Shown piece by piece: positions 1 to 10,029 of a stretch of DNA of 64,000 bases; position 1 is the first letter of the stretch, and the number at the start of each line of letters is the position of its first letter. Where the stretch lies: positions 248,001 through 312,000 of the forward strand of contig NZ_BAEN01000076.1 of the NCBI RefSeq assembly GCF_000314975.1. Direction: 5' to 3'. Source of the DNA: Aliiglaciecola lipolytica E3. GTDB lineage: Bacteria; Pseudomonadota; Gammaproteobacteria; Enterobacterales; Alteromonadaceae. The position numbers were made by a program, and so were the translations under genes. The notes beneath the pieces are model-generated. The model made no database searches, was not told the origin of the DNA, and saw only the letters and a list, made by a program, of their open reading frames with translations.

Positions 1-2
1 TT

Positions 3-446
3 TTTCTTTTTAGTGGGCAAGCCGTTCTAGATTTTTTAAATGTTAAACAACAAGCCGTTAGCATTGCCGGTGGGATCATATTGTTTTTGATTGCTATTCG
101 TATGATTTTTCCAAACAAAGGAAAACATGACGATGATGTGTCTGAACAAGAGCCATTTATCGTGCCGTTGGCTATTCCAATGATCGCAGGCCCTTCTTTG
201 TTAGCGGCATTGATATTACTTGCAAACCAAGATCCGTTGCGCATGCTGGATTGGTCATTGGCGCTTTTTTCTGCTTGGGCAATTTCTGCAAGCATATTAA
301 TGTTTTCTGGTGTATTTTTTAAGGTACTCGGAGAGCGCGGACTTATAGCTATCGAACGTTTAATGGGGATGATTTTGATCATGTTAGCAATACAAATGTT
401 TCTCGATGGCGTAGGTAATTACTTTTCATTAGGAGTGACGAATTGA
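3..446 (+). CDS. yhgN: MarC/YhgN-family inner-membrane protein (5' end outside window)
   Basis: C-terminal part of a MarC/YhgN family multi-pass membrane protein. The frame is open from the left edge, so the true start lies upstream. The sequence closely follows E. coli YhgN: a GGIILFLIAI membrane segment ending in RMIFP, the conserved EPFIVPLAIPMIAGPS segment, and an ERLMG..L..LAIQMFLDG terminus. At least three hydrophobic helices are visible. The family has no firmly established transport substrate; MarC itself was once wrongly linked to multidrug resistance. Its stop overlaps the TTG start of the next gene by three bases, suggesting translational coupling. Family assignment is firm; the function is unknown. 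Confidence 0.85.
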   Translation, partial: FLFSGQAVLDFLNVKQQAVSIAGGIILFLIAIRMIFPNKGKHDDDVSEQEPFIVPLAIPMIAGPSLLAALILLANQDPLRMLDWSLALFSAWAISASILMFSGVFFKVLGERGLIAIERLMGMILIMLAIQMFLDGVGNYFSLGVTN

Positions 447-1033
447 CCTCAAAATTAAATACATTTCAGAAAGTTCGTGAATTGAACGGTTGGCATGCTG
501 TTGCCTTTGCGGCCACTTTAACGGAACGCATGAAGCCCAATTTTCAGCTGTTTTGTGAGTCGTCTGAATTTGATGATGAAGGTCAATTCCACAAATCATT
601 GGAGTCAGTTTGGCAATGGTTATCCAGAACGGGAGCTAAGATTAATTTTGCTCTGCAATTGGAAAAAATCGAAGATGTGACTCCTGATTCTGCCGATTTT
701 GATAGCTATGGTGTATATCCTGCCATTGATGCGGCTATCTCATTGGCGGCGATCATGTCTTTAATAACCAATGATGAACCACAAGGTGCAGTTATCGTTT
801 CGAAGTTGTCACAAGGAAGCGTTGAAGCATTTGTTGAACTGGTATCTGATGAATCATTGAGCTCTCAAGAAATTAAAGAGCATCCACTAATGCAATGGGA
901 AGTCGCATTTCAAACAGAATTATTAGCGCAAATTAATTCAATGCCAGAAGGTGCAGCAAGCGTTAAAACATTGCGAGAAATGGCAAAGAGTGAAGGTGTT
1001 TCTAATATAGGTATTGAAATCACCAGTGCTTAA
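443..1033 (+). CDS. yjaG: DUF416 family protein, YjaG-like
   Basis: A 196-residue soluble protein of the DUF416 family, matching E. coli YjaG along its whole length: an N-terminal W-H-(A/V)-(V/T)-F-A motif, ERM.PN, the central DFDSYGVYPAIDA block and a C-terminal SNIGI. No enzymatic activity is established for this family. The start is TTG at 443, inside the stop region of the preceding yhgN-like gene, with an AGGAG ribosome-binding site at 431-435; no ATG fits the family length better. It ends four bases into the 3' end of the convergent rsmD gene. The family call is confident; the role cannot be read from sequence. Confidence 0.87.
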   Translation: MTSKLNTFQKVRELNGWHAVAFAATLTERMKPNFQLFCESSEFDDEGQFHKSLESVWQWLSRTGAKINFALQLEKIEDVTPDSADFDSYGVYPAIDAAISLAAIMSLITNDEPQGAVIVSKLSQGSVEAFVELVSDESLSSQEIKEHPLMQWEVAFQTELLAQINSMPEGAASVKTLREMAKSEGVSNIGIEITSA

Positions 1034-1617
1034 TTTATTTGGAATAATTTACTTGAAACACTTTGGGTTGCTTTTTCTTTGATGCAATGCCAGTTTTCTG
1101 GCACCTGAAAGTGTTGATTTTGAGCTTCGCATTCAATATAAACAAGGCAATCAGGTGCAGCTAAATCTAGAGCTTCAATTGTTTCAATAGATTTCGGCAC
1201 TAATCCTGCGTTAAATGGCGGGTCAATAAAGATTAAATCAAATTTTTCGTCGAGTGTTTTACACAGCTCTAAACTGTTGCCTTGAAGCACTTTCGTTTGC
1301 TGCTCGCTTACTTGCAACTTGTCTAAATTATTCTTAATAATTTGCCATGCAGATTTTTCTAACTCCATAAAAACAACCGCACTAGCATGTCTTGAAAGAG
1401 CTTCAAAGCCAAGGCTGCCGCTTCCAGCGAACATATCCAAACAGCAACTTTCATTGATATAGGGCATTAACCAATTGAACAGTGTTTCTTTGTTGCGGTC
1501 AGTTGTTGGACGTAATCCTTGGGCATCCAAAACAGGTAATTTTCTGCCTCGCCACTTACCACTTATGATGCGGATAGAGCCTGTGGTCGATTTTTGCTTT
1601 TTTACGCCTCGCTTCAT
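1030..1617 (-). CDS. rsmD: 16S rRNA (guanine(966)-N(2))-methyltransferase RsmD
   Basis: SAM-dependent methyltransferase that modifies G966 of 16S rRNA during 30S assembly. The sequence shows the family N-terminus (IRIISGKWRGRKLP, then LRPTTDR..ETLFNWL), the SAM-binding motif LDMFAGSGSLGFEA and the catalytic DPPF tetrapeptide of N-methyltransferases near residue 130. I chose the ATG at 1617 (195 residues) because it matches the E. coli length; a TTG at 1644 would add nine residues without family support. The gene is divergent from ftsY, the same arrangement as in E. coli, and the 180-bp gap should hold both promoters. Confidence 0.95.
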   Translation of the reverse strand: MKRGVKKQKSTTGSIRIISGKWRGRKLPVLDAQGLRPTTDRNKETLFNWLMPYINESCCLDMFAGSGSLGFEALSRHASAVVFMELEKSAWQIIKNNLDKLQVSEQQTKVLQGNSLELCKTLDEKFDLIFIDPPFNAGLVPKSIETIEALDLAAPDCLVYIECEAQNQHFQVPENWHCIKEKATQSVSSKLFQIN

Positions 1618-1796
1618 GAATCCAAGAAATGCTATGATTGTCAAAATTGGACGATAGTGTATACCTTTAGGGGCTTTTCTGCATACTCACTTTTTGAAAA
1701 GTAAGGTAACTATCTTAGAACTTTATATCAGTCGAATGTTGTTTGTTATCAAATACAAAACCTCAGACTCACATTATCAAGAGATTTAAATAACGC

Positions 1797-3125
<1,329 letters not shown>

Positions 3126-3139
3126 ACGTAGGTAAAGAA

Positions 3140-3844
3140 GTGATAAAGTTTGAACAGGTAAGCAAAACTTATCCGGGTGGGCAACAAGCCTTACGCAAAG
3201 TAAGTTTCCATATTGAGCCCGGTGAAATGGCATTTCTTACTGGTCACTCAGGTGCGGGAAAAAGTACCTTATTAAAACTTATCAGTATTATGGAGCGTCC
3301 AACCGTTGGACAAGTGTTTATTAATGGTCACAACCTAAATAAAATCCATCGTCGTCAAATAGCCTTTATCCGCAGAGATATTGGAATGATTTTTCAAAGT
3401 CACCAGTTATTGATGGAAAAGACCGTATTCGACAACGTAGCCCTGCCGTTGGTGATTGAAGGTTATTCACGCAAAGAAACCACTAAGCGCGTGCATGCTG
3501 CATTAGAAATGGTTGGTTTACGCGACAAAATTAGAAGTTTACCTATTATGCTCTCTGGTGGTGAGGCTCAGCGTGTGGGCATTGCCAGAGCTGTTGTAAA
3601 TAAGCCACCACTATTACTGGCTGATGAACCTACCGGTAACCTCGACCCTAAACTATCGATGGAAATCATTCGCTTATTTGAAGATTTTAATCAAGCTGGT
3701 GTGTCGGTATTTATTGCGACCCATGATTTAGGCTTAATTGCTAGAATGAAATATCGTTCCTTAACGTTGAAGCAAGGTCAAATGATCACCGATGGTTTAA
3801 GTGAAGACTGGGATAGCAGCGAATCTAAGGCGTACGACTTCTAA
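3140..3844 (+). CDS. ftsE: Cell-division ATP-binding protein FtsE
   Basis: ABC-type ATPase that, with FtsX, couples the divisome to periplasmic murein hydrolase activation through EnvC-type partners. It shows Walker A GHSGAGKST near residue 40, the Q-loop, signature motif LSGGEAQR near 137, Walker B LLLADEPTGNLD and the switch histidine in ATHD. The length (234) is normal, slightly longer at the C-terminus than the E. coli protein. The start is GTG at 3140 behind a purine-rich GGTAAAGAA; no better ATG is present. The stop overlaps the ATG of ftsX by one base, so the two are translationally coupled. Confidence 0.96.
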   Translation: MIKFEQVSKTYPGGQQALRKVSFHIEPGEMAFLTGHSGAGKSTLLKLISIMERPTVGQVFINGHNLNKIHRRQIAFIRRDIGMIFQSHQLLMEKTVFDNVALPLVIEGYSRKETTKRVHAALEMVGLRDKIRSLPIMLSGGEAQRVGIARAVVNKPPLLLADEPTGNLDPKLSMEIIRLFEDFNQAGVSVFIATHDLGLIARMKYRSLTLKQGQMITDGLSEDWDSSESKAYDF

Positions 3845-4824
3845 TGAGTATTTTGTTTAAAGGACGTTCACAAGGTGCTCACTCATCCAAAATTGGCATG
3901 TTTCAGCGTATCAATATGTTTTTTGTCAGCCATGTTAGGCAAGCATTAGGTAGCTTAGGTGAACTGTGGCGGGCACCTCTTGCGTCAATGATGACAATAG
4001 GCGTTCTCGGATTGAGTATTACGTTGCCTAGTACATTTTATATTTTGGTTAAAAATGCTGAATCAATTGCGGAAAATTGGCAACAAGCTTCTGAAATTAC
4101 CTTATTTTTGCGTAAAGACACACAATCCAAAGATGCCAGTCAATTAGTGACTCGGCTAGGTCTGTGGTCTGAAATTGATTCTGTTACCTATATCCCAGCC
4201 GCTGAGGGCTTGATTGAGTTTCAACAACAAAGTGGCCTAGGTGAAGCGTTAAGTTATTTAGATGAAAACCCACTTCCAGATGTGATTCTGGTGAGGCCAA
4301 CGTCGCAGAATACTGCTCCAACAGCGGCCAAACTGTTGCTTGATAAATTAAATCGAGAGCGCCACGTAGAAGTTGGAAAACTAGATATCAAATGGTTGGA
4401 ACGCTTACATGGTTTTCTTTCAATTGCTAAAGAACTGATTTATGCAGTAGCACTTTTGTTATTCTTAGCCGTAGTGTTGATTATAGGCAATACCATTCGC
4501 CTGAATATATTGAGCAGACGAGACGAGATATTGGTGATGAAGTTAGTGGGAGCAACAGATGCATTTATCCACCGTCCATTTATGTATACAGGTATGTGGT
4601 ATGGTTTGTTGGGCGGCTTGATGGCTTGGTTTGCCGTGCTTTTACTACTTTGGTGGATGGGCGGTAGCATTGATGCCTTAACCGCTCAATATGCAAAGAA
4701 TTTTGATTTAACCGGATTGGATGTAACCTCACTGATCGTTATGCTTGGTTTATCTATTTTCCTGGGGCTTGCAGGTTCAATGATATCCGTACATAAACAT
4801 GTTCGAAGCATTGAACCTAAATAA
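3844..4824 (+). CDS. ftsX: Cell-division protein FtsX
   Basis: Membrane partner of FtsE in the divisome. The 326-residue protein has the expected plan: a cytoplasmic N-terminal tail, a first membrane helix near residues 50-65, a periplasmic loop of about 130 residues, then three helices in the C-terminal half (roughly 195-220, 245-270, 290-315). The cytoplasmic NTIRLNILSRRDEILVMKLVGA segment between helices is diagnostic of FtsX. Position directly after ftsE with a one-base overlap supports the call. The gene converges on the EAL-HDOD gene with only nine bases between the two stops. Confidence 0.95.
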   Translation: MSILFKGRSQGAHSSKIGMFQRINMFFVSHVRQALGSLGELWRAPLASMMTIGVLGLSITLPSTFYILVKNAESIAENWQQASEITLFLRKDTQSKDASQLVTRLGLWSEIDSVTYIPAAEGLIEFQQQSGLGEALSYLDENPLPDVILVRPTSQNTAPTAAKLLLDKLNRERHVEVGKLDIKWLERLHGFLSIAKELIYAVALLLFLAVVLIIGNTIRLNILSRRDEILVMKLVGATDAFIHRPFMYTGMWYGLLGGLMAWFAVLLLLWWMGGSIDALTAQYAKNFDLTGLDVTSLIVMLGLSIFLGLAGSMISVHKHVRSIEPK

Positions 4825-4833
4825 CGCTACCGG

Positions 4834-6066
4834 CTAGTTTGCAAGAGCTTTTGGGTAGTGTGGTGATATTGATTGACGTATTGTATTGCCCCAAAGCACT
4901 GCTTGATTAAAGATATGGTGTAATTGCTTTTGGTCAATTTCCAACGCTTCAGAAATCTTTCTGACTTTCATCCAAGTTGCGCTTTCAAACGCTCTGGCAA
5001 GCATGATGTATAAATAAAAGTCGTTTTTGCCTCCGCATAGAGCAAACTTTACTTCATCTACAATGGGCATTTTGTTCACTAATTGCTGCATTTCCTGATC
5101 TAACAAAGCGTCTAGTAATGAAAATAAACCCGCCATAAATCCGGTGGGTGGGTTATCCCCAATTCGTCTTTGTTTGGCAATAAGATCACAAAATTTAGCC
5201 CGCACTAGCGACATATGCAATAGCTCCATGGGCTTGTCATCTGCTAAGTTAGCCAAGGCTAACAAAGCAATGAATTTTTTGATTTCTACTTCACCCATGT
5301 AGTTTAGCGCGTGTTTTAAAGAGGTGATTTTGAAACGTTTATTAATCATTGGGTTGTTAATAAACCGCAGCAACATGTATGACAGCCCTACATCGCGCTC
5401 AATGATTTCATTAATTCGTTCAATACCAAAATTTTCGTTCGCCGTTTCGCCTATCAGCTCTACTAGAGACAGTTTATTTACAGGTAGCGGCGCTTGGCTG
5501 AAATTAACCGGCTTTGAAAAGAAATAACCTTGGAAATAATCAAAACCCAAATCACCAAAGGAGATAAAGTTTTGCAGCGTATCGACGTTATCTGCTACCA
5601 GTTTTACGTTGGCGTTGGTAAAGCGTGGAATTTGTTTTGCTATATTGGGAAACGCATGTTTGAAAGTGTCAATTTTGACAATATCCACCAAACTTAGTAG
5701 TTCGCTGCTGGTGGTCAATTTCGGCTCGTTTAAAGCAATCTGAAATCCCATATTATGAATATTCTGGCAGGCTTCAATTAATCCTTGGTCTCCCTCTTCA
5801 CCTTCAGAAACCTCAACTACGACCGTATTAGGGTCTAAACTATTAGGTAAACCCTTTAATAGTGTTTCGTTGGTAAAATTGATGAATGAGGTTTTTTGAC
5901 AAGAAATATCATCCAGCGCTAGCTTTAAGTTCGACTGTTGAGGCTTAGAGGGGTCAATGATTTTGTCTGGAAAACAATTATTTTGACCATCTCTAAAAAA
6001 CAATTCATACGCAAATACTTCTTTTTCCCTGTCTAAGATTGGTTGCCTAGCCACAAAAGCGAACAT
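4834..6066 (-). CDS. EAL-HDOD signalling protein (first of a tandem pair)
   Basis: A 410-residue protein of the YuxH type: an N-terminal degenerate EAL domain (about 1-200) and a C-terminal HDOD domain (about 200-400). The EAL signature residues are altered: the opening motif is VFAYELFFRDG, and the segment normally reading ELTE is EVSEGEEG, so cyclic-di-GMP hydrolysis is unlikely, though binding cannot be excluded. The HDOD part is recognised by SYMLLRFINNP and the LKHALNYMGEVEIKKF helix, and lacks HD-GYP metal ligands. I took the ATG at 6066; a TTG one codon earlier is possible. It is paralogous to the next gene along its full length. The pair sits between ftsX and rpoH; the output partner is unknown. 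Confidence 0.85.
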   Translation of the reverse strand: MFAFVARQPILDREKEVFAYELFFRDGQNNCFPDKIIDPSKPQQSNLKLALDDISCQKTSFINFTNETLLKGLPNSLDPNTVVVEVSEGEEGDQGLIEACQNIHNMGFQIALNEPKLTTSSELLSLVDIVKIDTFKHAFPNIAKQIPRFTNANVKLVADNVDTLQNFISFGDLGFDYFQGYFFSKPVNFSQAPLPVNKLSLVELIGETANENFGIERINEIIERDVGLSYMLLRFINNPMINKRFKITSLKHALNYMGEVEIKKFIALLALANLADDKPMELLHMSLVRAKFCDLIAKQRRIGDNPPTGFMAGLFSLLDALLDQEMQQLVNKMPIVDEVKFALCGGKNDFYLYIMLARAFESATWMKVRKISEALEIDQKQLHHIFNQAVLWGNTIRQSISPHYPKALAN

Positions 6067-6113
6067 CAATACACCTTATTATTCCGTTTTTACACAAATG
6101 TGTAATTTTCCGA

Positions 6114-7334
6114 TTAGTTACGAATTGAGCGGGTCATTGCTGATCCCCACTTTATAGACTCATTGTAAAAACTATGCAACATGTGTTGATTAAGTTCAAG
6201 TTTGGCAGAATGGTGCTTAACACCTTTCCAGTCGCCATATTCAAACGCACGAGCGACAACGAGATAATCCCTGAGCACCGAATTTGTGCCACATAATGCT
6301 TGTTTTAAATCATCACTCAGCGGCAATTTTTCCATTAGTTTTTCCATGTTTTGATCTAGCAACGCGTCTAACAGCGAAAATAAACCAACTAAGAAACCCT
6401 TTGGTGGATTATCTGCATCTTTTTTAGCGATAGAGATAAGTTCGCAAAATTTTGCTCTAACTAAGGACAAGTGAACTAGCTCTGGTGGCTTTTCGTCGCC
6501 TAAATTAGCAATCGCTACTAATGCAATAAACTTTTTAATTTCAACTTCACCCATGTAGTTGATAGCATGGTTTAATGAGTTAATTTTATTGCGTTTATTC
6601 ATAATCGGGTTGTTGATAAACCGCATCAGCATATAAGAAAGTGAAACGTCTTTTTCAATGATTTGACAAATTTTGGCAAATTCAAATTGTTCGCTAGCAC
6701 TTTCGCGCATTAGCTCCAATAAATTGAGCTTGGAAGAAGGAATATTTTTCTGTTTTAGCACTTCCGGAATGGTGAAAAAGAAACCTTGAAACAGCTCAAA
6801 TCCCAACGAACAACACTGTTCAAAGACTTCTCGGCTTTCTACTTTTTCCGCAATTAGGGTAATTTCTGTTTCGCTTAGAGCTGCAATATTGCTTTCGATT
6901 TTAGTTAAATCTGAGGTTGAGACATCAATTTTAATAACGCTGATAAAGGGGAAAAGTACGTCCCATTTTGAATTGAAATCGTATTCATCTATTGCAATCT
7001 TATAGCCTAATCCGCTGATATGTTGGCATGCTTCCACGAGCTTTTCAGAGACGTCTACATTCCCAGTGATTTCGATCACCACGTTATCTGGATTTAGTGA
7101 AGTTGGGAAACGATATAACAGTGTATCCGTATGAAAATTGATAAATGCGGTTTTACCATCTGAAATCTCTTCTACACCTAACGTAAAATGGCTATTTGTA
7201 ATGAGCTTCGATGTGGCTTCATTTGGTTCAATTTCGGGAAAACAATTGACTTTACCGTCTCGAAAAAGAAGCTCATAGGCGTATACTTGCATTTGAGAGT
7301 CGAAAATTGCGTGTCGTGCAATATATGAGAACAT
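6114..7334 (-). CDS. EAL-HDOD signalling protein (second of a tandem pair)
   Basis: Full-length paralogue of the downstream EAL-HDOD gene, 406 residues, 47 bases away on the same strand. It shares the YELLFRDGK.NCFP opening, degenerate EAL residues (EITGNV where an active domain has EL(T/S)E), the block INNP.MNKR.KI.SL.HA.NYMGEVEIKKFIALVA.ANL and the PP.GF.VGLFSLLDALLDQ segment. It is therefore probably a catalytically inactive cyclic-di-GMP sensor or protein-interaction module. As the upstream member, it should carry the promoter for both. HDOD proteins in gammaproteobacteria are linked to motility and biofilm control in several species; a specific role here is inference. Confidence 0.85.
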   Translation of the reverse strand: MFSYIARHAIFDSQMQVYAYELLFRDGKVNCFPEIEPNEATSKLITNSHFTLGVEEISDGKTAFINFHTDTLLYRFPTSLNPDNVVIEITGNVDVSEKLVEACQHISGLGYKIAIDEYDFNSKWDVLFPFISVIKIDVSTSDLTKIESNIAALSETEITLIAEKVESREVFEQCCSLGFELFQGFFFTIPEVLKQKNIPSSKLNLLELMRESASEQFEFAKICQIIEKDVSLSYMLMRFINNPIMNKRNKINSLNHAINYMGEVEIKKFIALVAIANLGDEKPPELVHLSLVRAKFCELISIAKKDADNPPKGFLVGLFSLLDALLDQNMEKLMEKLPLSDDLKQALCGTNSVLRDYLVVARAFEYGDWKGVKHHSAKLELNQHMLHSFYNESIKWGSAMTRSIRN

Positions 7335-7524
7335 TACTGCTGCCTATTTCTTGTTCGAGTTGAATGCATTCTAGCCAATTATAGTGAAGTATTTAAATTT
7401 AAATTTATACCTTTATATTTATTTCTATGCCCCCATATAACTCTAATGTCTGTGATATCGACAAATAATTATATGTTTGAGTGAATTATTTATAGGTTTT
7501 TGCGGTCTACTTTAATATAGATAA

Positions 7525-7553
7525 TTGGCTTTGTTCATTTGACTTGATAGAAT
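7525..7553 (+). promoter_or_regulatory. Candidate sigma-70 promoter of rpoH
   Basis: TTGGCT (7525-7530) and TAGAAT (7548-7553) are separated by 17 bp, a good sigma-70 pair that would start transcription about 23 bases before the rpoH ATG. This would leave only a short leader, so any RNA thermosensor must lie largely within the coding region. Predicted from sequence only. Confidence 0.5.
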
Positions 7554-7582
7554 AATGGGCTGAAACGAATAACGAGGTAAAC

Positions 7583-8437
7583 ATGAGCACAAATATGCAA
7601 GCTATGGTATTAAGCGTTCCTCACAGCGGCAGTATCGAAACTTATATCCAAGCTGTGAGCAGCATTGATATGCTGACTGTGGAAGAAGAGCGCCAACTGG
7701 CTGAACGTTTGCAGCGCGATGAAGATATTGAGGCTGCACGAAAGCTGGTAATGTCTCATTTGCGTTTTGTTGTACATATCGCCAAATCATACTCTGGTTA
7801 TGGTTTACCCCAAGCTGATCTGATTCAAGAAGGCAATATTGGCCTAATGAAGGCAGTGAAAAGGTTTGACCCTACCGTCGGTGTACGTTTGGTGTCTTTT
7901 GCTGTGCATTGGATAAAAGCAGAAATTCACGAATTCGTATTGAAAAACTGGCGTATTGTGAAAGTCGCAACAACTAAAGCACAACGTAAATTATTTTTTA
8001 ACTTACGCAAAAATAAAAAGCGTTTAGGTTGGTTTACTCACGCAGAAGTGCAAAAAGTAGCTGAAGAACTGGGTGTTAGCACAAAAGAAGTGTTGCAAAT
8101 GGAAGCTCGGATGAGTAGCCAAGACCAAGCGTTTGATTTGTCTGCTGATGATGATGAGAATGGTAGTTTTGCGCCGGTCCAGTTTTTAGAAGATAAAACC
8201 ACCGATGTTGAAAATGAAGTGATTAACTCGGATTGGGATGCGAATGCAACCAAACGACTACACTCTGCAATCAAAACATTGGACGAGCGTAGCCAACATA
8301 TCATTCAAACGAGATGGTTGTCTGATGATAAACTGACTCTTCAAGATTTGGCTGATAAATACGAAGTTTCTGCTGAACGAGTTCGACAGATTGAAAAAAA
8401 TGCAATGAAGAAATTACAATCAGCTATGGTTGCTTAA
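7583..8437 (+). CDS. rpoH: RNA polymerase heat-shock sigma factor RpoH (sigma-32)
   Basis: Directs transcription of cytoplasmic heat-shock genes. The 284-residue protein has the normal length. It shows region 2 ([38 protein letters not shown] and a [17 protein letters not shown] stretch), the RpoH-box [13 protein letters not shown] near residue 133, which is specific to sigma-32 and important for FtsH/chaperone control, and region 4 ([26 protein letters not shown]). It follows the ftsYEX cluster as in many gammaproteobacteria, but here two opposite-strand genes intervene, so it has its own promoter. A strong terminator follows. A target promoter is visible upstream of hslV in this same window. 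Confidence 0.98.
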   Translation: MSTNMQAMVLSVPHSGSIETYIQAVSSIDMLTVEEERQLAERLQRDEDIEAARKLVMSHLRFVVHIAKSYSGYGLPQADLIQEGNIGLMKAVKRFDPTVGVRLVSFAVHWIKAEIHEFVLKNWRIVKVATTKAQRKLFFNLRKNKKRLGWFTHAEVQKVAEELGVSTKEVLQMEARMSSQDQAFDLSADDDENGSFAPVQFLEDKTTDVENEVINSDWDANATKRLHSAIKTLDERSQHIIQTRWLSDDKLTLQDLADKYEVSAERVRQIEKNAMKKLQSAMVA

Positions 8438-8460
8438 TTTCCAAATCGTGAAATCAAACA

Positions 8461-8488
8461 AAAAGCGCGAATTAATCGCGCTTTTTTT
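8461..8488. terminator. Rho-independent terminator after rpoH
   Basis: A 10-bp perfect stem, AAAAGCGCGA / TCGCGCTTTT (8461-8470 and 8476-8485), with a five-base loop and a run of T. The symmetric A and T runs make it usable for both rpoH and the convergent yiiD gene. Confidence 0.9.
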
Positions 8489-8534
8489 GTGTTTAATGAA
8501 TAAGCTTTTTTAAAGCAATAAAGTGGCGTTTGAA

Positions 8535-9443
8535 TTACTCTTCTGCTTTATTTGGTAAAACCCAAAATACCCCTTTAAATTCTGCCACTGGCGATTCACC
8601 ATCTAAAATGTCGACTTGCAGTTTGATGGCCGTTTTCTTGTTTCTTTCTAATAGCTCGAATTTACCTTCTAATGTTTCAATATTGCATAGAGCTCTAGGC
8701 TGCATAGTAATAGGTTTGTGGTAATGAATATCGCCATCACCCAACACTATTTCTCCACTTAAGGCTTTTTCTTTTAGTTTCAAGTGGATCATGCCCCAAC
8801 CGGTTAGGGTTGCTAGGGAAAATATGCTTCCGGCAAACATAGTACCGTGTAAATTAATATTTTTATTCAATGACGCGCGAGTTTCTAGGGTTTTACCACT
8901 GTATTGATAAAGTTGGATGCCCATTTGTTCGCTAATGGGGATAGTTTCGTACCAGGTGTTTTGCAATTCTTGGCACCATTTGGGGTGCAACATAACTTGA
9001 TTCACATCAGATAATTTTTTAATCATCTGAGAGCGTTTCAATTTACCCATTTCAGTAGGGGCTTCTTTTTCCACCACAAAACCACAAGCTTCAAAAAATT
9101 CAATTGAGATTCGGCGGCTATTGGTAACTAGTCGTTTAACACCTTGTTGTCTCGCTACTTCCTCAAGGGCTGAATATATTAATTTTCCTAACCCTTTGCC
9201 CTGATAATCTTTAGCTACGGCAATATGTCTAATTTGGGCTTCTTCTTCCATGTTCAAATGTACGCGACCTACGGCAACAATTTTGCCTTTACCATCAACG
9301 ACCATTCGGTGTTCGCCCACTTGTTCATATTCGTCTTTTTCAGAACCTAAAGGGTGATTCCAAGGCTCACGCAGCATTTCCCAACGGAAATGGAAATAGT
9401 CTTCAAGTTGTTTGTCGGTTTTAGGCGTATCAATTCTATACAT
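8535..9443 (-). CDS. yiiD: Bifunctional GNAT N-acetyltransferase / thioesterase-like protein, YiiD type
   Basis: Two-domain protein of 302 residues matching E. coli YiiD. Residues 1-145 are a GNAT domain: F.FRWEMLR.P at the start, the acetyl-CoA pyrophosphate-binding signature as DYQGKGLGKLIYSAL, and RISIEFFEACGF. Residues 155-300 are a hot-dog-fold YiiD_C thioesterase-like domain with GTMFAGSIFSLATLTGWGMI. The acceptor of the acetyl group is not known to me; the E. coli homologue has been associated with fatty-acid synthesis initiation. It lies upstream-to-downstream with pip and dtd on the minus strand, a neighbourhood (yiiD-dtd-yihY) shared with enterobacteria. The start ATG at 9443 follows an AAGAGA sequence. 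Confidence 0.9.
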   Translation of the reverse strand: MYRIDTPKTDKQLEDYFHFRWEMLREPWNHPLGSEKDEYEQVGEHRMVVDGKGKIVAVGRVHLNMEEEAQIRHIAVAKDYQGKGLGKLIYSALEEVARQQGVKRLVTNSRRISIEFFEACGFVVEKEAPTEMGKLKRSQMIKKLSDVNQVMLHPKWCQELQNTWYETIPISEQMGIQLYQYSGKTLETRASLNKNINLHGTMFAGSIFSLATLTGWGMIHLKLKEKALSGEIVLGDGDIHYHKPITMQPRALCNIETLEGKFELLERNKKTAIKLQVDILDGESPVAEFKGVFWVLPNKAEE

Positions 9444-9588
9444 ATAAATAGCGTTCTCTTTTTATGCAGTAAAATCATCGAGTCAAATATGAATAAAACT
9501 CAGTCTGCAATCTTTGCCTGCCATACATGATGGCACGTAAAAATGTTCATCATTAAAGCGCAATCGCTTACGTCGCACAATAGAACTG

Positions 9589-10029
9589 TTAATTTATTTG
9601 CAGATGAAACGTGACTGGACCATCATTTACTAGAGATACTTGCATATCTGCGCCAAACTCTCCTGTCTCACAAATAACGCCTTGCTGCTGACAAAATTCA
9701 ATAAATTGTTGATACATTTGTTTACTTTGATCAGGTGGTGCGGCATTTGAAAATCCAGGACGATTACCTTTTTGTGTATCTGCCACCAAGGTAAATTGCG
9801 ATACAATCAACATAGCACCACCAAATTGAGAAATATTTAAGTTCATTTTTCCGTCGGAATCACTGAACATTCGCAATTTCAAAATTTTCTCGGCCAGTTT
9901 TTTTAAGGTGATCTCAGTATCTGTTTTTTCCACACCTAAGAGTAACAGCATACCCTTATCAATTTTACCTATAGTACTGTTGTTCACGTCTACTTGGGCT
10001 TTGGTGACCCGTTGAATTAAAGCAATCAC
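9589..10029 (-). CDS. dtd: D-aminoacyl-tRNA deacylase
   Basis: Editing enzyme that hydrolyses D-aminoacyl-tRNAs and mischarged Gly-tRNA(Ala). The 146 residues equal the family length. Both active-site motifs are intact: SQFTL near residue 79 and the cis-Gly-Pro motif NDGPVTF close to the C-terminus. The GTG start at 10029 overlaps the TGA of pip by four bases, so the two are translationally coupled. RVTKAQV and GVEKTDTE match the DTD N-terminus. The order pip-dtd followed by a gap of about 145 bp to yiiD suggests that yiiD may have its own promoter. Confidence 0.96.
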   Translation of the reverse strand: MIALIQRVTKAQVDVNNSTIGKIDKGMLLLLGVEKTDTEITLKKLAEKILKLRMFSDSDGKMNLNISQFGGAMLIVSQFTLVADTQKGNRPGFSNAAPPDQSKQMYQQFIEFCQQQGVICETGEFGADMQVSLVNDGPVTFHLQIN

